Below are positions 8,171-15,465 of a stretch of DNA of 39,894 bases, piece by piece. The notes beneath the pieces are model-generated. The model had not been told where the DNA came from, searched no databases, and saw only the letters and a program-made list of their open reading frames with translations. Location of the stretch: assembly GCF_008727925.1 (NCBI RefSeq), contig NZ_VTWT01000015.1:1-39894 (forward strand), written 5' to 3'. The position numbers were made by a program, and so were the translations under genes. Origin of the DNA: Adhaeribacter soli. GTDB taxonomy: Bacteria > Bacteroidota > Bacteroidia > Cytophagales > Hymenobacteraceae. The first letter of the stretch is position 1; each line of letters begins with the position of its first letter.

Positions 8171-10162
8171 GTGCCGCAATTTAAATATAATAAAGAATTA
8201 CTTATCCGGCGGAGCCTGCAGGTTGGCGCCGGTATTTTACTGGTTTTGATCCTTGCCGTAAGTGTTTTGTTTTTCTACCGGCAGCGCCTGCTGAAGTACG
8301 CGGTAGAAACAGTGGTTACCAAAGTAGAAGCTAAATATCCGGCCAAACTGCACATCGGGAAATCGGGGTTTGCCAACCTTACCTCGGTGGAAATGGAGAA
8401 TATTGCCCTGGTGCCGAATTATGGCGATACCCTGTTGCAAACCAAAAAGGTGCATGCCTCCATCAGTTTCCGGACCTTATTGAAGGGAAGGATCATATTC
8501 AATGAACTGGAGGTTTCTGATGCTTACCTAACGGCTGTAAAGTATCCGGACAATACGAACAATTATTCGTTCCTGCTCGGCAAAAAGCCCACCGAACCGG
8601 TAGATACCACCAAATCCAGAAATTACGGCAAACTGCTGAACGATCTGATCGAAAAAGCCTTTGAAAGCGTGCCGGACCAGGTTAATTTTCAGAACCTGAA
8701 CGTTTCTTATACCTCGCCGCACCGGAACATTGCCATGAAAATGCCGGAACTTACCATTGCAGACGGCGAAATCAAGACGGCCCTTACCGTTAAAACCGAC
8801 TCGCTGGTAAATAACCTCCGCGCGCACGGCACCATCGATCCGGGTAAATATTTTATTTCGGCCCGGCTCTATGCCCTCGATACGGCGGGCATTGTGCTGC
8901 CTTACGTGAAGCAGAAATTTGGCGGCGATGTTTCCTTCGATACCCTGGCCGTGAGTTTATCGGATAAACGTTTTTCGCGCGACATGCTAACCGTGCGGGG
9001 AAATGCCAGCATAACCGGACTTACCGTTAACCACTCCCGCATTTCCGATACCGATGTAAAAGTAAAAAGCAGCGCCGTAGATTACGTGGTTTCCCTGGGC
9101 CCGGATTATTATGCCGTAGACAGCCTGACGGAAGTTCGCGTGAACAAAATGAAGATCTACCCGGTAGTACAATTCCGGACCAAACCGGCCAAAGACCTGG
9201 TAATGCGGGTGCATACGGCCCAAACCCCGGCTAACGATTTCTTCGGCTCGCTGCCGGAAGGCATGTTCGATACCGTGGAAGGAATTAAGGGGGAAGGAAG
9301 CCTTTCTTATACGATGAAAACCCACATCAACTTTGCCGACCTGAAACACCTGACTTTCGATTCGGACCTGGAAGGGCATAATTTCAAGATTCTGCAATAT
9401 GGCAAGGAAGACCTGAGTAAAATGAACCGGCCGTTCCAGTACACCGCCTACGAATACGGCAAACCAGTACGTACCTTTACGGTAGGGCCGGGTAATCCTT
9501 TTTTTGCGCCGTACAATTCCATTTCGCCTTACCTGAAAAATACGATCATGACTTCGGAAGATGCCGGTTTTTTTCGGCACAAAGGGTTTCATGAAGAGGC
9601 ATTCCGGCAGAGTATAGCCACCAACATAAAAGCCAAGAAGTTTGCGCGCGGCGGCAGTACCATTTCCATGCAGCTGGTAAAAAACGTGTTCCTGAGCCGC
9701 AAGAAAACCATTGCCCGTAAAGCGGAAGAAGCCTTAATCGTGTGGCTCATCGAGAACAACAAAATTACTTCCAAAACCCGGATGTACGAGGTTTACCTGA
9801 ACATTATTGAATGGGGGCCAAACGTGTACGGGATAAAAGATGCTTCGCGGTTCTATTTCGGAAAGCAACCTTCCGAACTTACCCTGGCCGAAAGCATTTA
9901 CCTGGCGCACATAATCCCGAAACCCAAAGCTTACCGTTCCGCCTTCGATGCCTACGGCAACCTGAAGCCGCACGTAGCCTGGTATTACCGCCTGATCTCC
10001 GGCATCATGCTTCGCCGCGGCCAGATCTCCCAGGAAGAGTACGATGCCCTGCAGCCTGCTGTAGACCTTTACGGCCGCGCCCGCGACCTGATCGTTACCG
10101 CCGTAGATACTACCTCCGTAACCGATACGCTGCAACTGGCCCCGATCGATATGATGGATTAG
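8171..10162 (+). CDS. AsmA/TamB-like periplasmic region fused to a GT51 peptidoglycan glycosyltransferase
   Basis: A 663-residue protein beginning with GTG. A single membrane anchor lies at about residues 15-35. Residues about 40-400 resemble the repeat-rich AsmA/DUF748 type seen in Bacteroidota (phrases such as LTSVEMENIALVP and IIFNELEVSDAYL). From about residue 455 the GT51 catalytic domain appears, with EDAGFFRHKGF (catalytic Glu near 463), GGSTISMQLVKN, RKAEEALIVWLIE and YEVYLNIIEWG. These are the conserved motifs that polymerise lipid II into glycan strands. No transpeptidase domain follows, so it resembles a monofunctional MtgA with a very large N-terminal extension. The glutamine usual in QQL of the GGST motif is Met-Gln here. 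A terminator lies 24 bases beyond the stop. Confidence 0.88.
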   Translation: MPQFKYNKELLIRRSLQVGAGILLVLILAVSVLFFYRQRLLKYAVETVVTKVEAKYPAKLHIGKSGFANLTSVEMENIALVPNYGDTLLQTKKVHASISFRTLLKGRIIFNELEVSDAYLTAVKYPDNTNNYSFLLGKKPTEPVDTTKSRNYGKLLNDLIEKAFESVPDQVNFQNLNVSYTSPHRNIAMKMPELTIADGEIKTALTVKTDSLVNNLRAHGTIDPGKYFISARLYALDTAGIVLPYVKQKFGGDVSFDTLAVSLSDKRFSRDMLTVRGNASITGLTVNHSRISDTDVKVKSSAVDYVVSLGPDYYAVDSLTEVRVNKMKIYPVVQFRTKPAKDLVMRVHTAQTPANDFFGSLPEGMFDTVEGIKGEGSLSYTMKTHINFADLKHLTFDSDLEGHNFKILQYGKEDLSKMNRPFQYTAYEYGKPVRTFTVGPGNPFFAPYNSISPYLKNTIMTSEDAGFFRHKGFHEEAFRQSIATNIKAKKFARGGSTISMQLVKNVFLSRKKTIARKAEEALIVWLIENNKITSKTRMYEVYLNIIEWGPNVYGIKDASRFYFGKQPSELTLAESIYLAHIIPKPKAYRSAFDAYGNLKPHVAWYYRLISGIMLRRGQISQEEYDALQPAVDLYGRARDLIVTAVDTTSVTDTLQLAPIDMMD

Positions 10163-10185
10163 GATTAGATTTTGATTTAAAAATG

Positions 10186-10224
10186 AAAGGCCCGGTAAAG
10201 TTGATTTGCCGGGCTTTCTTTTTA
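10186..10224 (+). terminator. Rho-independent terminator of the GT51 gene
   Basis: Stem GCCCGGTAAA/TTTGCCGGGC (one G-T) is followed by TTTCTTTTT. Confidence 0.8.
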
Positions 10225-10328
10225 CCGGATGCCGATAGAAAAAGTTAATGGATTGTGGATTCTTAAAATAGAAATCAAAAAAAGACTATAGATCGGTTGA
10301 GAAAATAGGGTAAGGCTCTAATCAATCT

Positions 10329-10356
10329 GTCATCCTGAACGCGAGTGAAGGACCTT
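10329..10356 (+). repeat. Dispersed GTCATCCTGA...GAAGGACCTT repeat, copy 2
   Basis: It matches the copy at 3805-3831 with a few changes and lies just outside the nested inverted-repeat block. The interval 10225-10425 otherwise shows nothing recognisable. Confidence 0.7.
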
Positions 10357-10425
10357 GTCGGCGGTCAGCAGAAAGACTTAAATGAATGAAAGTTCGGCTA
10401 AAGCCATGGTTACATTTCTTAAAAA

Positions 10426-10846
10426 CCGTCAGCTAAAGCAGACGGCAATGAATTTTTAATTCGATAAAAGTAACACTCCAGTCAACAATTAGAAAACAGG
10501 CTAGTTTCCAGAACCCCTGTAGAGACGTAATATATTACGTCTTTCACAGCATTGCGACAAATAGGCGAAATCTGATACTGCCTTGTAACTGGCTCCCGCA
10601 TTATTTACCACTGTTTGTCACCCCGAAGGAGACGTAATATCCTAAACGGAAACATTGTACCCTGAATGGAGACGTAATATATTACGTCTCTACAGATAAA
10701 AATCACAATAGAACATTTTGCCTTACGTTCATAAAACACGCAACAACGGCGAATAGAAGTGGCCGATTATTTAACCATGATGGAGCATTGGTTTATGCTC
10801 AAATTCAACAAATACCACCTTCATTGCCGTCTGCTTTAGCTGACGG
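10426..10846. repeat. 421-bp intergenic element bounded by a perfect 26-bp inverted repeat
   Basis: Bases 10426-10451 and 10821-10846 are exact reverse complements. Both carry the CCGTCAGCTAAAGCAGACGG unit that is doubled at 1-54. The interior contains a second inverted pair (10517-10695) and no gene. No target-site duplication is evident. This and the flanking sequence fill the 772-bp gap between the GT51 gene and terC. Confidence 0.75.
10517..10695. repeat. Inner element bounded by a perfect 26-bp inverted repeat (GTAGAGACG family)
   Basis: 10517-10542 and 10670-10695 are exact reverse complements. Each includes the 20-bp palindrome AGACGTAATATATTACGTCT. A partial copy, GGAGACGTAATAT, lies between at about 10628-10640. 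The outer sequence GTAGAGACG/CGTCTCTAC is shared with the element at 20368-20465. Confidence 0.8.
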
Positions 10847-10872
10847 ATAGCAGAGAAACCAGCTTCACAAAA

Positions 10873-10899
10873 AAGGCCGGCTATTTATAAGCCGGCCTT
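10873..10899 (-). terminator. Rho-independent terminator of terC
   Basis: Perfect 10-bp stem AAGGCCGGCT/AGCCGGCCTT, with T residues following on the minus strand. It lies 36 bases beyond the terC stop. Confidence 0.85.
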
Positions 10900-10934
10900 G
10901 TAAAAGGGTAGGTTTTCTGGCTGAAAAACCCAAA

Positions 10935-11879
10935 TTAATTTGTTGGCGGAACAGGCAGGTCGCTATCTTTTTTCGGGAACAGCAAGGAGGCGATTACTGA
11001 AGTTGCTAGAATACCACCCACGATCAACAACGCGTAACGCATATCGAAATGGTAAATATCCGAAAGCACAAGCTTGATACCGATGAATACCAGAATTAGC
11101 GCCAGGCCGTAGTGCAGGTAATGGAAAAGCTGCATGATACCGGACAGGGCAAAGTACAGCGCTCTTAAACCAAGCAGAGCAAAAACGTTAGAGGTATAAA
11201 CGATAAACGTGTCGCGGGAAATTGCCAGAATGGCCGGGATCGAATCCATGGCAAATACCAGGTCGGTAGTTTCTACCATCAGGAGCACTATGAAAAGCGG
11301 CGTGGCAAAGATCATCCCTTCGCGTTTTACGAAGAATTTACCGCCTACCAGTTCGTTTGTAACCGGCATGAAGCGGCTGATGAATTTAACCACCGGGTTG
11401 GCCCGCGGGTTAATTTCCGGCTCATGCGACGTGGTGGCCATCTTAATACCAGTAAAGATCAGGAAGGCACCCAGGATGTAAATAATGAAGTGGAACTTAG
11501 CCAGTAACGCTACCCCAACCACAATAAAAATTGCCCGCAAAACCAAGGCCCCGATAATACCCCAGAACAGGATCTTGTGCTGGAAAATAGGCGGGATCTT
11601 AAAGTAATTGAACAGCACGATGAACACAAACAGGTTATCGACGCTCAGCGATTTTTCGATCAGGTAGGCCGTCAGGAATTCGAGTGCGGGTTCGGTACCC
11701 ATCGTGTAATAGATAAGCACATTAAAAGCCAGGGCCAGCGCGATCCAGAAAGCGCTGAAACCGAGGGCTTCTTTGATCTTCACTTCGTGGGCATGCCGGT
11801 GGAACACAAAAAGGTCGAGCGCCAGCATTCCTAAAACGAATACGTTAAAGAGCACCCAGAACATAATATTGTCTCCCAT
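10935..11879 (-). CDS. TerC-family integral membrane protein (Alx-like)
   Basis: A 314-residue polytopic protein of the TerC/Alx family, with about nine hydrophobic segments and a short charged C-terminus (FPKKDSDLPVPP). Diagnostic stretches are LDLFVFHRHAHEVKIKEAL near the start, YLIEKSLSVDNLFVF and VETTDLVFAMDSIPAIL, where the conserved Asp and Glu residues lie inside membrane helices. In E. coli, Alx takes part in manganese export and alkaline response, and other TerC members support metal loading of exported proteins. It is most likely an inner-membrane Mn2+ or divalent-metal transporter. Two ATGs (11879 and 11864) are possible starts and I kept the first. I see no recognisable yybP-ykoY manganese riboswitch in the short upstream gap. 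Confidence 0.88.
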   Translation of the reverse strand: MGDNIMFWVLFNVFVLGMLALDLFVFHRHAHEVKIKEALGFSAFWIALALAFNVLIYYTMGTEPALEFLTAYLIEKSLSVDNLFVFIVLFNYFKIPPIFQHKILFWGIIGALVLRAIFIVVGVALLAKFHFIIYILGAFLIFTGIKMATTSHEPEINPRANPVVKFISRFMPVTNELVGGKFFVKREGMIFATPLFIVLLMVETTDLVFAMDSIPAILAISRDTFIVYTSNVFALLGLRALYFALSGIMQLFHYLHYGLALILVFIGIKLVLSDIYHFDMRYALLIVGGILATSVIASLLFPKKDSDLPVPPTN

Positions 11880-11949
11880 ATGTTATAAAATAAAAAAGTT
11901 GGGGTTTGTTTTCATGGTAATAATAAGCAGGGGTTGGAGTAAGTGAGTA

Positions 11950-12681
11950 TTAATGTTCGAAACGGCGGAAGAGGCTGTCCATTTTCATCCGGATCACGCC
12001 GTAAAAAGCTTCCTTGATAATGCCTTTGCTCATTTTCGATTCGCCTCGGGTGCGATCGGTAAAAATGATAGGCACCTCCTTAATTTTAAAGCCGTATTTA
12101 TAAGCCAGGAATTTCATTTCGATCTGGAAGGCATACCCGATAAATTTGATCTCATCGAGCGGAATGGTTTCGAGCACTTTGCGGGTGTAGCACTTAAAAC
12201 CGGCCGTAGCATCCTGAATAGGCATACCCGTGATCATGCGCACGTAAGCGCTGGCGAAATAGCTCATCAGCACCCGGTTCATGGGCCAGTTTACCACGTT
12301 CACGCCTTTAATGTAGCGGCTGCCAATGGCCACGTCGTACCCTTCCACGGCACACGCTTCATAAAGGCGCACCAGGTCTTCGGGGTTGTGCGAGAAATCG
12401 GCGTCCATTTCAAAAATGTATTGGTAGCCGCGGGCCAAAGCATATTTAAAGCCGTGAATGTATGCGGTTCCCAAACCCAGTTTGCCCTGGCGTTCTTCCA
12501 GAAAAAGCTTTTCAGGAAACTCCTGCTGCAAATTCCGGATAATTGCCGCGGTGCCATCCGGGGAGTTGTCGTCCACGATCAGAACATCGAAAGGAACGGG
12601 CAGCGAAAAAACCTTTCGAACGATGGCTTCCGCGTTCTCTTTCTCATTATAAGTGGGAATTACCACTATGGCGTTATTCAT
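11950..12681 (-). CDS. Polyprenol-phosphate mannosyltransferase-like GT2
   Basis: A 243-residue GT-A enzyme of family GT2, similar to dolichyl-phosphate mannose synthase. It transfers a sugar from a nucleotide donor to a polyprenyl phosphate on the cytoplasmic side of the membrane. It has the N-terminal VVIPTYNEKENAE, VDDNSPDGT (donor binding), EMDADFSHNPEDL (DxD-type metal site) and the C-terminal DRTRGESKMSKGI typical of the DPM1 group. No transmembrane GtrA domain is fused. It starts 19 bases after the hemG stop on the same strand, so it may be co-transcribed. It also has its own -7 box at 12687-12694, which would give a nearly leaderless mRNA. Confidence 0.9.
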   Translation of the reverse strand: MNNAIVVIPTYNEKENAEAIVRKVFSLPVPFDVLIVDDNSPDGTAAIIRNLQQEFPEKLFLEERQGKLGLGTAYIHGFKYALARGYQYIFEMDADFSHNPEDLVRLYEACAVEGYDVAIGSRYIKGVNVVNWPMNRVLMSYFASAYVRMITGMPIQDATAGFKCYTRKVLETIPLDEIKFIGYAFQIEMKFLAYKYGFKIKEVPIIFTDRTRGESKMSKGIIKEAFYGVIRMKMDSLFRRFEH

Positions 12682-12686
12682 AGCTT

Positions 12687-12694
12687 CAAAGATA
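12687..12694 (-). promoter_or_regulatory. Bacteroidota -7 box (TATCTTTG) before the GT2 gene
   Basis: The minus strand reads TATCTTTG and ends only 5 bases before the ATG, implying a transcript that starts at or next to the start codon. It could be coincidental because it lies in the hemG-GT2 gap. Confidence 0.4.
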
Positions 12695-12700
12695 GTGAAA

Positions 12701-14038
12701 TCAGGCGGTTTGGGCCGAAGCCAGCTCCTGAATTTTTTTTGCTACTTTCAGGCCGCGCTTTACGCAATGCTGGATGGAAACGCCGCTGCACCAGTTGGCT
12801 GCTATAAACACATTATCTGTCTCCAGGGTTTTGGCAAATTGCTGGGCATCTTCAATGTAAAGGTCGTATTGCGGAATGGCCTGGTGCCAGAGATAGAAAT
12901 GCTGGTAAACCGGACGCTCCGCCGAGATCTGGTAATTGCGTTTCAGTTCCTCGTGCACGCCTTTCAGAATTTCCATGCGGGGGCGACGCGTATTTTCGGC
13001 GAAGGGCGTACCGCCTACAAAAGTGGTGAATAGCACTTCGTCGTCGGGGCAGCGGTTCGGGAAAATGGAACTGTTCCAGATCACGCCGGCAGAGAAAAGG
13101 TTTTCCTTTTTCGGGTGGAGGGCGCCAAAACCTTTCAGCGAAAAACCGACCGATGCCTTTTTATAAACGGTATGCACCACGGCCACGGGCGGATAATTTA
13201 CATTCCGCAGGGCTGCGGCGAGACCCGGAAAGGTATACTCCAGCAGGGGCGTGGCCTTGTGCGCCGGAATGGCCATTACCAGAACGTCGTATTCGCGCGG
13301 CACGTAATCGGGCGAAGTGGTACTAATAATGTATTTGCCGTGGCTTTTGGTGACCATTTCTACCGGATAGCCGGTTTGCAGACCCAGTAGCTTGGAACCC
13401 AGCGCCAAAGGCAGGGTCTGGAGGCCGTTTTTAAACGAAATGGTTTTCCTGCGCTTCGGCGGATCTTTAAGCAGGCCTTTCTGTACCGAGCCGTACACCT
13501 GTTCGTATTTAACCAGCTTCGGAAACGTTTTATTGATGAGCAACTGGTCAGGATCGCCGGCAAAAATGCCCATTACGAAAGGCGAAACCGCATAATCCAG
13601 CACCTCCCGGCCGAACCTTCTTTCGAAAAACTGGCTGATGGTTTCGTGCGGATTAACGGGTTTAGGCGGAAGAAAACGTTCCTGCAGCAGGCGGTACTTC
13701 GTTTTAAAATGAAAATAAGTATCGGCCATGAGCTTCAGGGGCGAATCGGGCAGCCGGCGGTAGCGGCCATCGCGGAAAATGTAACGGGTACCGGAAACGG
13801 GATTTGCTTCCACCACCTCCGGTTCCAGTTTCAGTTCCCGGATCAGCTTTTCAATTTCGGGCGTTAAGAGCAGCGAGTTCGGTCCCATTTCCAGCACGTA
13901 ATTCTTTATGCGTACCGATTTAATGTTGCCGCCCGGGAAATCGGCCTGCTCGTACAGATCGTGCTGAATGCCAGCTTTCTGCAGTTGATGGGCAACCACT
14001 AACCCCGAAATACCCGCGCCTATAATGCCTACTCTCAT
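12701..14038 (-). CDS. hemG: Protoporphyrinogen oxidase
   Basis: A 445-residue FAD enzyme of the HemY-type protoporphyrinogen oxidase family, which oxidises protoporphyrinogen IX to protoporphyrin IX late in heme synthesis. The N-terminus shows the dinucleotide-binding motif GIIGAGISGLVVAHQL with a following acidic residue (LYEQ), then VLEMGPNSLL, the family's substrate-side signature. The C-terminus FIAANWCSGVSIQHCVKRG is the second FAD contact of the amine-oxidase fold. Length matches bacterial HemY (about 450-470). A membrane-associated cytoplasmic location is expected. It is followed closely by the GT2 gene. RefSeq often uses hemG for this type in Bacteroidota, while hemY is the classical name. 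Confidence 0.92.
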   Translation of the reverse strand: MRVGIIGAGISGLVVAHQLQKAGIQHDLYEQADFPGGNIKSVRIKNYVLEMGPNSLLLTPEIEKLIRELKLEPEVVEANPVSGTRYIFRDGRYRRLPDSPLKLMADTYFHFKTKYRLLQERFLPPKPVNPHETISQFFERRFGREVLDYAVSPFVMGIFAGDPDQLLINKTFPKLVKYEQVYGSVQKGLLKDPPKRRKTISFKNGLQTLPLALGSKLLGLQTGYPVEMVTKSHGKYIISTTSPDYVPREYDVLVMAIPAHKATPLLEYTFPGLAAALRNVNYPPVAVVHTVYKKASVGFSLKGFGALHPKKENLFSAGVIWNSSIFPNRCPDDEVLFTTFVGGTPFAENTRRPRMEILKGVHEELKRNYQISAERPVYQHFYLWHQAIPQYDLYIEDAQQFAKTLETDNVFIAANWCSGVSIQHCVKRGLKVAKKIQELASAQTA

Positions 14039-14275
14039 TTATTCAATTTGGAAATTTGAAAATTTAAAAATTTGGAAAGGAGAAGATTAGGTTCAAATGC
14101 TTCTTCATTTTTCCGCCTTTTGCTCCGGCAATTATTTTCGCTTAAAAAGGGTAGGTATTCCGCCTGAAAAAGTACCTGCCGGATGCCTGTTTACGGAAAA
14201 CAGGGCAGAAGTTTTAAGAAGAATTGGCTACGGTTTTTATAAAGGAAGGGAAGGGTTGAAATCCTGAAAAGGTTG

Positions 14276-14283
14276 TAGTTTTG
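14276..14283 (+). promoter_or_regulatory. Bacteroidota promoter: TTG, 17 bp, TAGTTTTG
   Basis: TAGTTTTG matches TAnnTTTG. A TTG at 14256-14258 lies 17 bases upstream as a possible -33 box. The ATG of the phosphatase is only 7 bases downstream, suggesting a leaderless or near-leaderless mRNA. Confidence 0.55.
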
Positions 14284-14290
14284 AACCGCA

Positions 14291-14818
14291 ATGGAACAGA
14301 ATACCAAAACAAAATGCGTTTTCCTGGATCGCGACGGCGTACTGAACCGGGAGCGCGGCGATTATACCTGGCGGCTGGAAGATTTTGACGTGCTGCCCGG
14401 CGTACCGGAAGCGCTGCAACTGCTGAAGGAAAACGGTTATCTCCTCATCATTATCACGAACCAGGGCGGCATTGCCAAAGGACTTTACACCCGGGAAGAC
14501 GTTTATGCCTGTCATCGGAAACTGCAGCAGGCCTTTAATGGAATAATAGATGCTCTGTACTATGCGCCTTCACACCCATCCGTGTCGGAATCGCTGAGCC
14601 GTAAGCCGGACTCTTTAATGCTGGAAAAGGCCATGGCTAAATTCAACATTGATCCGGAAAAGTCGTGGTTTGTAGGCGATAAAAAACGGGATCTGCAGGC
14701 GGCGGCAAAAGTAAACGTAAAAGCAATTCTGGTAGGAGAGGAGGAAACCTATGCTCATCCTTTCCGGGAAAAGGATCTGCTGACCGCGACGAGGTTTATT
14801 TTGGGGCAGAAAGGTTGA
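14291..14818 (+). CDS. gmhB: HAD-IIIA phosphatase, GmhB-like, without the zinc ligands
   Basis: A 175-residue HAD-superfamily phosphatase that resembles D-glycero-D-manno-heptose-1,7-bisphosphate 7-phosphatase, an enzyme of ADP-heptose synthesis for LPS. Motif I is FLDRDGVLN (nucleophile Asp13, acid/base Asp15), motif II is ITNQGGI, the RKP lysine is at 104-106, and motif IV is FVGDKKRD (near 127-134). In E. coli GmhB the zinc loop reads CPHHP...CDCRKP. Here the same segment is APSHP...SLSRKP, so all four ligands (Cys, His, Cys, Cys) are replaced by Ala, Ser, Ser and Ser. It could be a zinc-free GmhB or a related sugar phosphatase with another substrate. The symbol is tentative. Confidence 0.75.
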   Translation: MEQNTKTKCVFLDRDGVLNRERGDYTWRLEDFDVLPGVPEALQLLKENGYLLIIITNQGGIAKGLYTREDVYACHRKLQQAFNGIIDALYYAPSHPSVSESLSRKPDSLMLEKAMAKFNIDPEKSWFVGDKKRDLQAAAKVNVKAILVGEEETYAHPFREKDLLTATRFILGQKG

Positions 14819-14958
14819 ATTGTTTCCATGACGTAGGGTTTAAACCCAAGAACGTCAATTTAAAAAATTGTAAAAATGAAACGCTGTTTCGGCCATCTTT
14901 GTCCGCACCAGGTTAATTCCAGACATAGATGTCCGGAAGAGCAGTAAAGTAAAATACA

Positions 14959-15004
14959 CAGCATCTGGTAGCGTAAGGTTTAAACCCTACGCTACCAGAT
15001 GCTG
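14959..15004. repeat. 46-bp near-perfect palindrome
   Basis: Arms of 23 bp centred on TTTAAA, with a single mismatched pair (A at 14976 against C at 14987). On the minus strand this pair would be a G-U wobble. A related short hairpin, GGGTTTAAACCC, lies at about 14836-14847. At 14929-14949 a TGTCCGGAAGAGCAGTAAAG tail resembles 2727-2746 and 32672-32683, so this may be a decayed member of a hairpin repeat family. Confidence 0.75.
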
Positions 15005-15022
15005 ACGATGAAGCCCAGAAAC

Positions 15023-15054
15023 AAAAACGTCCCGAAAAGCTTCGGGACGTTTTT
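15023..15054. terminator. Bidirectional rho-independent terminator
   Basis: Perfect 14-bp stem AAAAACGTCCCGAA/TTCGGGACGTTTTT with a 4-base loop and T tracts on both strands. It lies 25 bases beyond the stop of the small lipoprotein gene on the minus strand and could also stop transcripts from gmhB. Confidence 0.9.
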
Positions 15055-15079
15055 GTTTTAAATATTGGTATGTTTAAGC

Positions 15080-15220
15080 TTAGCCGCGAACAGAAGCTTC
15101 GGCGGTTTTGGCTACCGGCTGGGCTTTGAAATCTGCTTTAGAATAAGCCGGGCAGGTGGTTTTGCAGGAAGAAGCCAGGCCTACCAGACCTACGGCTGCA
15201 ATAAACAAATACTTTTTCAT
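15080..15220 (-). CDS. Small lipoprotein, 46 residues
   Basis: A short gene that I translated by hand: a lysine-rich start (MKKYLF), a hydrophobic core and a lipobox GLASSC with Cys at residue 19. A mature peptide of only about 28 residues (KTTCPAYSKADF and on) follows. It has its own -7 box upstream and a strong terminator downstream, which argues it is a real expressed unit. I recall similar tiny CPAY/CPTY-containing lipoproteins in Bacteroidota, but no function is known to me. Confidence 0.8.
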   Translation of the reverse strand: MKKYLFIAAVGLVGLASSCKTTCPAYSKADFKAQPVAKTAEASVRG

Positions 15221-15255
15221 ATAATTCCGTTACTGTTTTTTTAAGCGTGGATTTT

Positions 15256-15263
15256 CAAAAATA
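15256..15263 (-). promoter_or_regulatory. Bacteroidota -7 box (TATTTTTG) for the small lipoprotein
   Basis: The minus strand reads TATTTTTG, 36 bases before the ATG. The surrounding DNA is AT-rich, so chance occurrence is possible. Confidence 0.45.
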
Positions 15264-15465
15264 CGATTTTTTTTCAAATGAATAAAAAAAACTTCGGCAT
15301 AATATTTCATCCGGTCGGCAGCAAAACTATTTTATTGACTTAACTTTTGCGGAGCATAGCTCTTGACTGTCCGGATGCGGGCCTTTCCGGGCTTCCTGGG
15401 TTATTCGGTTTCAGGCTTGGCCGGAACAAAATAAATGCTTAAAATGGGGCTTCAATTCTACCGTT

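Noticed and set aside
10935-11940. Possible manganese (yybP-ykoY) riboswitch before terC
   Set aside because: The gap upstream of terC is about 70 bases and AT-rich, with no recognisable conserved loop sequence.
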